DNA of 64,000 nt from Membranipora membranacea (lineage: Eukaryota > Bryozoa > Gymnolaemata > Cheilostomatida > Membraniporidae), in contig OU612075.1 in the NCBI GenBank assembly GCA_914767715.1, positions 15,934,001 through 15,998,000 on the forward strand, written 5' to 3'. The translations under genes were made by a program, and so were the position numbers. Positions 34,001 to 45,129 of this stretch are shown piece after piece (the first letter of the stretch is position 1; every line of letters starts with the position of its first letter). The notes below the pieces were generated by a model. That model was not told the DNA's origin. It ran no database searches and saw nothing but the letters and a program-made list of their open reading frames with translations.

Positions 34001-37000
34001 TGATGACTTTATTGTAGATTACAGAGACGTAATCAGAGAGCACAGATAACCTCACAGCGTACAGGAGGCGCTGCCTCAACAGCGACAGCACAGCCGACAC
34101 ATAAAAACGAACCTGGGCACATATTTACTGTGCGGGTGAAGAATGAAGCATCCACTGCACAACACTCAAGGTAGGGCATGAGTGGTCATCACAACAAATC
34201 ATGTCAAAGAGGCCCCCAAAGTGTTTTTAAAGGAAAATAATTTCATCCAAAACAAAGCCACACGAACTGCAAATCTTTCTCTGATGAGTAAACTAGTCAC
34301 AGGCAAAATTGAAAGTCAATAAGTTGCCCTTTTCATTTAGTCAATTCAACATGGATCATACACAAACAACTGGATGCCACTATATCAAAAAGAGCCAAGC
34401 AATCAGGATATTACTGAATAGAATAAAAATGAAGCGGCATTGTTTCTTCTCATTTTTCCTCTTTAGCCTGACCAAGCTAGATGTGAGTTGATTTGAATGA
34501 TTAAAATCAAATTGTTCCACTGCATTTCATATCAAACCTTGGTCTACAAAAAGCATTTTAGAACAGGATATGTAATTGTTTACACAAGATAATAACTACC
34601 AAGCATCATTGATGTCTCTGCTTTTGTCGTTGAAAGCCATTGAATGACCTATATGGATCAATCATGACAATTGGAATGGAAGACCAGCGACAATAAAGAA
34701 CCAGCCTATTTTCATACCTATGCTGCCACATTGAACAAAATATGAATGTTTTTTAATTTTAATACAATGGACTACGTAGCCTTGACTTGAAATCCTTACA
34801 AACTTTCCCAGCTGTTAACAACACGGTTTTTTAAATTAATTAAATTCACAAGTACCTGAACCTGCACCAGTTTGTGTTTTCATGAAAGGAAGAGGCTGTC
34901 AAATCCTTCCAATCAAGTGCCAACATGCAAGTGTCACTCTTTTTTGAAAATTACTCAGATCAAAAGTATCAAACACTATATTGCAATTTGGTTAATCGTT
35001 TTGAAGGATATCACCACTGGTCAATAAAAACCTAACTTTGGCATACACCTAACTAGATCGCCAATAATTTGAGGAGAATATTTTTTTGGTAAACAAGGGC
35101 AATGTGATGGTATAAGAAATGGTACGACAAGATAGTTCTCAGTCCGGCCACATTAGCTAGGCCTATATGCAGTTCTTCTTAACTCATTTAAGATCTTAAG
35201 ATGTTGTATTACCATGGTGTTGGTTTAAATAAATGAAGGGGTCATATCACATCACATTCCAAAAATTGGGCCAAACTCACCTGGCGCCCCATAAAGCAGC
35301 CAGTGTGCTACATGCGTTGGTATTCAATCCAAGGATCAACAGCACTTGGCGGGCGTTCCAAACAACTGAACACCAACTCCTCTTTTATGATAATCCCTGT
35401 TCTGCATGATGGACAAGTTAGGTTCAATAACAGCTGAAGAATGTTCTGTGGGATTAATCCTCCTAACCTGATTGATGCCAATGACACTTATATATGTCAG
35501 ATAAAAAAAACCAGATGATGTAATGTGTATACCATTGCTGTTGTGGCTATGTCTAAAACCATTAGTCATAACTGAGAGTAGTCTGAGCCCCCCCCCCCCC
35601 AGACTTTTGCCCCTCGCCCAACGGCCGCCTGGCGAGGGAAGGTAGCGGATAAGCAAGACGGCTTGCAGTTTTCCTTTATGCGGATTATACAATATTGTTG
35701 TTTTAGTAAACAGGTGGACATGCTAGACATGCTCTCACTTGCCTAAATTTGTTACCAGTGAGCTGAAAGCATTATAATATCATAGTATTATATAATCCTA
35801 TGGTAAAGCAATATTAGTTCAAAATCTGGTAGCTTGGCCCTTCCTTAATTGATGTTTCCTTACCACTACCATTCTTTAGCATGTCTGGTTGGGTTCGGCA
35901 GGTTGGGCAACAGTCATATGATCTTTTTAAATTGCTCTTCCATTGAAACACGAGGTCACACCTCTGGCTGATAATGCTGTAGGGAAGGAGCTTTGCCACT
36001 TTCAGACATGTAGATTGACCACCAATCGGTGCATGTGAAGTTTAAACCCATAACAAAGCGGTAGACTTTTATCGGCATCCTAAGTGAGCACACTTTTTAT
36101 TGAATCAATCACCAATCACCAACTTGGTGCATAACAATCAGGAACTCTAACACTTTCAGTTGGCCTTTCCTGTATTAAGTGCATATACTTCCTTGTGGGC
36201 TTGAAAATTCTGGGCATCCCTTAACTTTGTGGATAAAAAGACGAGGAATAAAATAGTCATTCCAAATCATACATCAAGGAATTTCTTGCATTGCGCGAAG
36301 CACTCTCTTTCTCTCAGTTATCTATAAAATACAAGTCCTGTGCACTACCTACAGTAATGTTTCCTTGAGAATACAATGCACAGTATACGCATACCACACA
36401 ACAGACAGGTCTTCAGCTAAAAACTATGACTGTATCAAACGCTGTTTCAAGGACTCCTCTAGCTCGGCTGGTCCAATCAGCATGATGCCACCCGTGTGTT
36501 TATGAGCATACTTTCACCTTAAGACACTTTTTCAATTGTGATTGTGGTGTTTTTTCAAAGTTGCATAGCCGGGATGCTGCCAAATATTCATTATCATCCC
36601 ATTTTCTTCAGATTAGCAGAATGTAACAAAAATAAATATTACCATACTCATCTCATGTGAATTGTTATATTGCAGGCCAGTTGTCGCGCAGGCTCGCCGT
36701 TCTCAAGCTGTAGCCAACAGGATGTTACGTAACACATTACAGCAGCCAATGAGAGAGCGAAGGCAGCAAGCTCGTCGAGGTGCCCGGCAACGCCTCGGTG
36801 ACTCAGCCGGCATCAGCGGTCAAGTAAGAATGCTCACTAACAGTATAGAGAGATTACAAGCTCAGGTTGTCAGTCTACAACATAGAGGGTCTTCTTCTAC
36901 CCAAGCTGCTCGGAGAGGAGGCAGAGGGGCTAGATGAGGGGTACATGGTGCTCTACGAGGTGGAGGACGTTTCAATAATAATAATAACCAGGTGATTAGA

Positions 37001-39512
37001 CTAATGTATATGTTGCTTGTGTACCATACTATGTTGCCATTCTGTACTAAATGCACTGTCCGGAACCGGGTGGAGTATATTAGGTTGGCAAAAATGTTCC
37101 ATCTTTAATAATTTAGCCTCATCAAATGGGTGCTCCACCCTATCCATTTGTTTATTTTCTAGTATAACAAAAGGATCATTATCAAAAAGTCAATCTGATA
37201 AAAGTGGTATCATACAAACATTCCAATACAATCAAGTCAATGAGAAGTAATCGATTGACTAATTGTAACAGCTTGTTTGCTTAGCAGATTGTTTTTCATC
37301 TACCATTCAAGTTTACTTCTCAACAGTTGTTGAACAAAAATTCCGAAAACCTGCTCTAAATTCTTCATCACACTTGTATCATAGGCCACCACAAGTACCC
37401 ACTGGTAGCCTAGTAAAAGCAGGCCGAGCCAAAGCCAAGCTCTGATACAACAGCATAATTTATAGAGTGAGATCATTTATAATCTTTGGTGAGATTGTTG
37501 AGGGCATAATGTGTGCCATGGTCATGAGCTGATGAAAATTATGCTAGACTGATTTTGGAGCCTTCTGAGCTTATGTCCACACATGTTTATTGGCGCTAAA
37601 ACAATTCTCTGCAGGCATCCATGGCGTACTTTGCTGTGTCAATTTTAGTGTAATACAACCACTGAAGCCCTGGCTTTGTTGTAGCCATGACACCCATGCG
37701 ACCACTAGGTCTTGTTTTCCCTTTATACTTCATCAGTGGAATAATCATCGAAGCACCATTAACAGATTGGTTCCGTGATGGGGGTGGATTAAAATGACAT
37801 TAGTAATAGGCACGATCAGTAGAAAAAATGTCACTTCCTGCTACTGATAGCCAACAATAAACATATATGTTTATGTAGCCAACTAACCAACATAGCAGCC
37901 ATCTGCATGCATTTATGTATACGTACATACCTTCTGAAACTGTGGGCTCATTCTGTCTCTATGATTCAGCGTTTATTCTTCGAAATCCAGGCATTGCATG
38001 GAACTCGCTCGTAGAATTAAACCATCTGAACAGTTACCTGAGAGGTGCAAAGCCTCACTGACCCATTCTAGTGAATTTTATTGAATAAATTGCCGTCTGT
38101 AGGCAAGGACTCCTTGCTGTAGGTGTATAAAGCTTGTGGGATTGCACTGACCTATTTTTTTCTAATTTTTTGGTTATGATGAATTTCTGATAGACAGATA
38201 TGCGATTTAGCCAACATAGAGCTATGGACTTTTCTGTCCGGACTAAATTATTCTAGCTCATCTCGATTGCTATATTTAAAGCGATGGTTTTATAGACAGT
38301 GGACAGAAACTACAATCCTGCTGTTGCACGACGTTCTTGACTGATATCGGATATTTACGCTATTCCTTGATCTTTCTTGTCTTGAGATATCAATTTTTTG
38401 AAATAGACAACTAATCGGGTGGTTGACAGAAAACAATTTGCATTTCCTATATCTAGGGTTCACAGTGCACTGTATATTATTCACGCTTCACTGCTCTCCT
38501 TAATAATGATTTACAAACTCAATCCAGTACCTTGTTTGTTATCCTGACTGACACGAGCTGGCTTTGATCTTTGAAGTATGCCACACTTCTCTTTATCTAA
38601 CAATGTACTAATATACAATGTACTAATATAGGTATTCATGATCATGATAGGATTTGCCCTTCAACAGTTTATAATCACTCTCGCGGCGAGTAATGGTATG
38701 CGGCATCGGAATTCAAATGAAATCCTTACTGTGGTCACCTGAACCGGCTATGCATTTGAGAGATATCAAGCTACACTGAATATTCTTGATCTCTATCTGT
38801 CTCTTCCCTATTACCATGCCCTTCTGAAGCTGACATTGATGATTTAATCCTCAGAGAAATTGCCATCATCTTATCAGACCTGATTAGACCTTCTTTTGAC
38901 CGGCCAACGCAAAGATTGGTAGGGAGTTAACTTGTTAAAACACTGGTCTCAATGTGTTAGCCCACATTGATCTGTGTATTTAACCCAATGAAGTAAATAT
39001 CATCATCATCGATGTTGTCATCATCACCATTACAGTTATATGACCCAAATGACCTGTGGGCCCTTGCCTCTGATACACCCTGTGGTCAGCTTTTTTATGA
39101 CACACTGTCAATGTGCTGTTCTTGGTTGTGTGCATGTCTCAAAGCTCTGAAACAGGTTGCAAAGACAGATCAGGTGCTAAAATTTGCTGTCCTAGAACCC
39201 AATTTCAGGGTTAGAAAAACATTGTTTTTTCCTTGAGGTCGTACAACTTAATGGCCACCCTAATGCTTTGAGTTCATTATGCATACTGTGATTAGGGACA
39301 TATGCGACACCCCTTGTTCTTCTTGAAAGGACATCTTAACAGTTTTTTGTGTAGTAATAGTTTGTTGTTACTTGTATTGATATGCCGTCATATTTTATTT
39401 ATAGACATCAACACGAGGAAGGAGAGGCCGTGGTGGACCAGCTCGCAGAGGAAATCGTCAAAACAGCACTGCCTCAGCTAGTCACATACCTACACGAAGG
39501 GTTTTACTCTGA
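31096..39512 (+). CDS. Basic Arg/Gly-rich protein, 5' incomplete, in-frame TGA
   Basis: Five exons join in consistent phase: 31096-31257, 31823-32013, 34018-34170, 36676-36991, 39405-39512. The product is extremely rich in Arg, Gln and Ala, then ends in RGG/RG repeats (residues around RGRRGRGG) as in RNA-binding or mRNA-export adaptors. A short Leu-x-x-Gln helix precedes the RG part. Exon 34018 holds a GHIFTVRV segment. I considered UIF/FYTTD1- and CHTOP-like proteins, but the similarity is too weak to name it. No first exon was found in the ~500 bp between the IAP stop and 31096. A TGA at 36935-36937 interrupts exon 4, yet the frame stays open and RG-rich for 18 more codons to a phase-matched donor and through exon 5. 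It could be a gene with a nonsense allele, a readthrough gene or a recent pseudogene. Confidence 0.6.
32014..34017. other. Intron of the RG-rich gene, nothing else seen
   Basis: AT-rich, with no convincing exon, repeat family or RNA gene. The first bases allow read-through from exon 31823-32013 up to about 32161, but the GT donor and matching phase favour splicing. Confidence 0.5.
34171..36675. other. Intron of the RG-rich gene with a C-run repeat
   Basis: Apart from the C-run repeat at 35579-35640, no feature is recognisable. Confidence 0.5.
35579..35640. repeat. Dispersed C-run repeat (AGTCTGAGCCCCC family)
   Basis: Copy with a 13-C run inside GTCTGAG...CAGAC, followed by CCCCTCGCCC and a GGCGAGGG complement that would close a hairpin. 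Confidence 0.7.
36992..39404. other. Last intron of the RG-rich gene
   Basis: 2.4 kb with no supported gene. Short ORFs inside lack splice support or family resemblance. A small direct repeat (CAATGTACTAATATA, twice) occurs near 38603-38632. Confidence 0.5.
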
Positions 39513-39642
39513 TCAGAATAAATGAACTGAAGGCTGGTACTTTATTACGCATTTTGTATTTCTGCAGCAGCAAATTTTCAACCAAACCCATGATTTGTCC
39601 TCAAGTCCACAAATTTCAAGTTTGTAGCTTTGACAGCTTGTG

Positions 39643-39648
39643 AATAAA
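39643..39648 (+). terminator. Poly(A) signal of the RG-rich gene
   Basis: AATAAA about 130 bp after the final stop, followed by a T/G-rich stretch. Another AATAAA overlaps the region just after the stop (39517-39522). Confidence 0.5.
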
Positions 39649-40736
39649 GTCATATTTTGTTGGAAAAAAAATGGATTCTCTGATCTCTTGTCATGATATG
39701 ATTAGTGAAATGAGGTTATCTTTGTTTCTATGACCTAATCATTACCGCTGAATTGGAGATGAAAAGTGTAAATTGATAGGTCTGTTTGCACAAAATCCAT
39801 GCCGAGGGACCCATACTTTGGTGCGTCAGTGGTAGCGTCCCTAGTCCCTACACTGACGTTAATAGTGGAGCTCCTCCACCATCACATGCATCAAAGTCAG
39901 GGCACCTAGACTATGGGTTTGATATATTTATGGTGTTTTGGACATTGTCAGAATTGCATATTTATACTGACAACACAATGTTAAGCAATTGATTTACCTC
40001 TATCTATTGTGTTTTTATCTTATGGTACGCAAATGCAGAAACAAAAAAATACTTTAATATGTTATCACACTGATGTCTGGTATTCACATACAGCCGAGTT
40101 TGAATGCTCACACTGTGGCATTGTTCCAACTCATCAAGACGTAAAATGGTTTCAACAGAGGTTTGTGAACCTCAGTTTTTAACCAACCCCATTTTGAGGG
40201 TTACTTTAAAACTCTCTACTTCTACAAGTAGTATTTTCTCTTTTTCACTTATAAGTGCACTACTGCGAGTGTAGATTTGAAAGGAAATATTATCAGTGCT
40301 GTCAGGCCTCTGAACTTTGCCCTGTGCTAGTCCGGACAATAGACACTCCGTCTCATCAGCTGAAGAATTTTGTTGCGTTAGATCAGGTTATCAGTCCATA
40401 GAAATTTACAAAGCCTACAATAATTGATCAACTTGATTTTGGTTGACCATTCAGTCGGAGGGCCTCACTAGGGTTGGAAAGAATATACCCATTTATTTCA
40501 ATTCATCGACTAAGTGAACGATGACTGAAATGTTCAGCTAGCCCCCTATGATGTAAATCTATTTATCAATGAGTATTTATAATCTTTGCTTTTATCAATG
40601 ATAAGACAAACAAAAAAAGTTTGCAATTAATAGCTGTTGTGTGTTGTTATTCCACACACAGGCCTTTAGGTCACCTGACTGATTATGATACCTTTCTCGA
40701 GCATTTGAAGCGTGCCATGCGCTACTCAACAAGAGT
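39649..40736. other. Intergenic, no gene seen
   Basis: AT-rich spacer between the RG-rich gene and the promoter of the next small BIR gene. No repeats or RNA genes were recognised. Confidence 0.5.
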
Positions 40737-40743
40737 TATAAAT
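40737..40743 (+). promoter_or_regulatory. TATA box of small BIR gene 1 (module B)
   Basis: TATAAAT about 120 bp upstream of the donor that ends the predicted leader exon (40858). This would place transcription start near 40768. Confidence 0.45.
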
Positions 40744-40858
40744 TGCGGTAACAATTTGACAGTGCACCATTCTTCAACAAACCTTTGAGTCGAGTTGACG
40801 TGATTGTTTCCTGCTGCGATTGCTTCTTCATATTTCATATCAATCTCCAAATAACAAT

Positions 40859-41039
40859 GTGAGTAATAATAAGTATAACTGAGTATAGCTTAACTAATAA
40901 ATCACTTACTTCCTTTGTGATTACATTTTGATGATGATTAATGAGGTAATCATGAAAAGTCAATAGTTGAATGATCTAATAACACTGTCTTTTTAATTAA
41001 TTCCAGGAACTCAACATAGACACATTGTTGTTGTTGCAG
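40859..41039 (+). other. 5' leader intron of small BIR gene 1 (module B)
   Basis: GTGAGT donor at 40859 and TTGTTGCAG acceptor ending 41039; 181 bp, against 179 bp in the module A paralogue. Confidence 0.6.
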
Positions 41040-41061
41040 GTCATCCACAAAAGACCCCTCA

Positions 41062-42050
41062 ATGGACTACTATTTGACATATTTCAAAGCACCTTCACAT
41101 GTCCGCGGTGATCGGAGTATGATGTATGCTAAAGCAGGATTTCAATGGATTGGAGGGAACAGTATCAAGTGTGTAGATTGTGATCTCACACTAGATGTCA
41201 CCGCCGAGTGTCTCTGTAGTCCGATGAGGTTGCATCAATCAAGGAAACCAGATTGTAGATTCTGCATAGAGGTGGTGATCATAAACCATTTACGCGATTA
41301 TGCGACGGAAATCAACGGTGAGTGATACTCAAATGACAGGCGAATGTATTAATTTATCAATTTATTCTATTTTGGTGAATTTGTTTTGTCAACAAATACA
41401 ACATTGATATTCCCACAGCAGTTTTCTTAACAATGTCAGTTCTGGAAGTCTAATTTTCCGAAAGGGTGTATCTTAAAGTCATTAAAAGTAAATTAACAGT
41501 TCAGTAATATGTAGGAAAAGAATTTTCAATTACCCATTTATGAACAAGCTTTCTCAAATGTTGCGTCATCGACAACGGTGTGTTCGTTTTCTTTTGATCC
41601 TTTATAGCACTTTGGTTTAGATTAGGAAATCCACAAGTGAAAGAATTGAATTTAACAAACATTCCTTTTTATCTTACAGAAACAAGGTCACGGAAAGGGA
41701 TTGTTCAAATACAGCAAGTTGGCAAAAATACTGATCAACCATACGATTGTGTAAGTCAAATTTGAAAAATCGATGAAATGATAGTACGAAACCAGATATT
41801 TTCAGTTTAGTTACACTAATTTTGTTTCTCAAAATCTTTTATCCACTGTCGACTACTGCATTAACTTCAATGGGTGGTTTTTTATCCACTTTCATCTTGA
41901 AGAGATCATCTTTAGTATAAAACTAACGACATCAACATTGTCATAGTGACATTGCGCAATCTATTATTCTATAATTTTTTTATATCTTGTGTTTTGCAGG
42001 ATGTGCTGACTTCATTGACAGCTATAAACAATTGCCAGAGGTGCCTATGA
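41062..42050 (+). CDS. Small single-BIR-like protein, gene 1 of module B
   Basis: Three exons (41062-41317, 41680-41750, 42000-42050; phases 1 and 0) give 125 aa, the same architecture as 4754-5564. The BIR-like centre is Cys37, Cys40, His58, Cys65 (C-x2-C-x17-H-x6-C), preceded by Ala-Gly-Phe-Gln-Trp-Ile-Gly-Gly. It has the same Glu-Cys-Leu-Cys loop and an additional Cys68. The tail ends Asn-Cys-Gln-Arg-Cys-Leu, matching the paralogue's Asn-Cys-Gln-Arg-Cys-Lys. Retention of the zinc ligands, the extra Cys pair and the tail, while the rest has changed, points to a functional protein. It lies upstream of copy B of the long repeat, whereas gene 1 of module A lies inside copy A. A poly(A) candidate is AATAAA at 42447. 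Role unknown beyond BIR-superfamily membership. Confidence 0.8.
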
Positions 42051-43773
42051 AATCATGGCACTGATTGACGGATGAGTTCGCAATCACTTTACCTTCTGGT
42101 CTTCGGAGGATTTCATGGTTGGAAATTCAGCAAACACTGACAAAAAGGGGACATGTCATTGTTTTCTCAATAATTTTCCCCGCAATATTTAATGTACTAT
42201 TTATCTATTATAAAATTGTGATTTTCACTTTGTGATCAATTTATGTTTCTATCTCAAACAAAGATTATTAATCTCTCTCCTATTTTGCAATTATTTTCCT
42301 ACTAGCGGTAGCGCACACACAGCGCTACTATTCCCATGCGTATTCTATGCAGGCAAAATGGCTTTTCTTAATTTCCAAAATGGCAAGTCTGGTCTCAAAA
42401 GTGGATTGATTAGGGAATTTATTATCATCACGCCTAGATTCATGATAATAAACTGCTTACTCAAAAAGAACCATTACAGCTAAAGCGAAGTCCATAATGG
42501 CGGAACTTCCTTGTTAATATATGCTACAGTGTACTGTATTGTCAGTAGCAGTTAGTATAACATGTGTTATGATGGACGGTGGTTGTAAGTTGGAGCTATT
42601 TGGTATATTGGTGAGTAATTGTGTCTCTTTTCTGATAACTATGCTTTGTATATGCTTGAACATCAGCTCACTATTGGATGTAGCTATATATGTGAATAAA
42701 CACTGTGAATGGAAGTTGCCTAGCAACTGCTAAACGTTATAAGTTGTTGGAAGAAGTGCACTTTATAAGACATCTAGCCTTAAAAGTGTCTATGCATAGA
42801 ATGGCTGTTGAGCTACAAACTGATTAATATTTCAGTTGGTAGGACTCGAAAAGTGGAAACTTAAGACTCCGAAAGTGACTCACAGCGAAAACTGGTTTCA
42901 AATAGTTTCCAGGGCTATGATTGGTTAATACTCTCATTTGCATATTCAATCATTAATCCATACTTGCCATATATCAACATCAGACCTCACAGTCTAATCA
43001 GACGTAACCATTGATATGAATTCATGGATTAGTGGTAAAATACACAGGATGGCCAATGACTTTATTTATAATCTTTGAACTTACTGAACTTAGGGACCAA
43101 TCAAGGATGAGAAAATGTTTCCAAAAACCGTGCATAAATTGTCATAAATGCTTGTTCAGGGTCTGATATGTTCCCCTCATCCATGAATATATATCAGTGG
43201 ACGTAACACATTGTTTTATCGGGACATCAACCATCAGCTGTGAAAATTTTCCTCCTGGCAGGGATGGCATTATCGTCCGAATCAGGATCTCATATATATA
43301 ATTAAAGGCATCCACACACATGATTTCTGACAGCTAACAAAATTGCTATGCCAAATTAATTGGTTGTTTTTTCCTGGCATGCACGAATCCACCCTTGTCG
43401 AAACTCTAGGAGCCCCAGTAAAATGCCACCCACACCCCTTTAAACAATCGATGCAGTAGAAAGTCAAGACTGTGACACACATAACAGGGTTCGTTGTAAT
43501 TATCATCAATATTGTTCTAATTACAGGTTATTGGCATAAAAGACAGACCATATACCTCAAAGATAATATATTTGGATTGATATGACTTTCAACAACACGG
43601 CATCACCTTTTGTGAAACATCAATGACAAAAGAAGCTTGTTTAAACAATCACGACAAACAGCTATTATGCAATTTGTCACCTCCCTGGGACTAGACTTTC
43701 AAAGTCACCTGTTGTGACTGAATGCAAGATGGAGACCAATAAGTTAATCAAACTATGACAGGAGATGACATCT
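42051..43773. other. Intergenic, no gene seen
   Basis: Spacer up to copy B of the long repeat. A phrase AGGACTCGAAAAGTGGA near 42841 also occurs near 14634, indicating a small dispersed repeat. No coding exon was recognised. Confidence 0.5.
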
Positions 43774-45098
43774 ATAGGTAGAATTGAGTGACGAAGGGGT
43801 GAAAAGTTTGATGGTAGTGTTACTGGCCTACGTCCTCATATCATAGCTATGGCCACTCATTGGGCACCGAGCAGCTTGAACTAACAGGTGAAGTATGCCA
43901 AGGTAAGTAGATAACTGAAGGGGTAAATGGAGAGCCGTCTCTCGATTTTATTCTCTGCTGATGGGTGTTCTTCATATAGCACAATGATGGGTTGCAAGTA
44001 TGTAAAGCAAGAAGGGACCTCTGTTGCATTGGCCCCAGGTGAAGGAGTTGTTATGACCATAGCTAGTGACCAATAGGCAGGCCAGATAGATTACGGCTGA
44101 TCTTCAGTTCTAAAACAACTAAAGTTCAGTTGCGCAGAGACATTCATGGCTGAAGCGTTACTAATATAAGAACCAACTTGAACAGGGTCCGGATGATAAG
44201 GTTAGACATGGCCAGGAGATGATTTAAGTTTCCATGAGGCTGAAAGACAGATTTAGATTTTAAAATCTCCTTCTGCATTAGTCAATGTTTTGGCTCTGAG
44301 TAGAGACTACATTTTAATTGGCACACACATTGTAGGAACAGCTGGTCCCAGATTATTTCCTCAGCAATCACAATTATATAGTTTATCATGACAAAATCCT
44401 CAACTGCTTTGTTGATCACAAGCGCTGTCATCGCTGATGATTACTGATATAATTCTGTATAATTATTATGGGGATTCCAATTAGGTGCAAATGTATTGTA
44501 TTGAAAACTTTTTATGTTTTTGGATGCTGGGAGCAACAGTCTTTATATCAGAATTTCCCACAAAAGTTCAGCAAAAAATGTCCCTCACTTCCAGCATTGA
44601 TTCTTGCTTGGGCAGCTGGGAAGTCATATACTCGTCTTCATTTCTTGCTTGAATGTCAGGGAGTATGAAAACAATATTTTCAGATTGGAAAAATTCAGAT
44701 AAATAGGTTTCCAGCGCTAGTACTTGCGGGACTGCTTTTCTGTTATCATTGCGGTTACTAGGGTGCTGGAAGCTATGGAATTTATATGATACTAATGCAT
44801 AGTCAAAGTCAAAAACGTATTCAACAGCGTCCCAGACTTGGCCATGGTCTCGACTGCTCCCCACTACCGGTACCGGCGTGCTATGCATTTAGGGCTTCTT
44901 CTACTGTCCACCTGTAGAGAACAGGGAAGGGCTATTCAATTCAACCTAATAAAGTGTTTGGTCAAGGATAACATTTGGAATTCAGTAACAATATCTCAGA
45001 TGGTTTTCTGCCGATTTTGAATGTTTTTGGGGAATTCGTAATAGCTGTAAGAACGAGTTTACCTGCACCATCTCCTAAGAATCCTACAAGGGGTCAGG

Positions 45099-45129
45099 CA
45101 ATGAACTAAACTAAAGGTTTAGTTCATTG
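45099..45129. mobile_element. 31-bp palindromic insertion with 7-bp target duplication
   Basis: CAATGAACTAAAC, five bases, then the exact reverse complement. It is flanked on both sides by GGTCAGG (45092-45098 and 45130-45136). Copy A has a single GGTCAGG and no palindrome (1250-1256), so this is an insertion with a preserved empty site. Confidence 0.85.
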
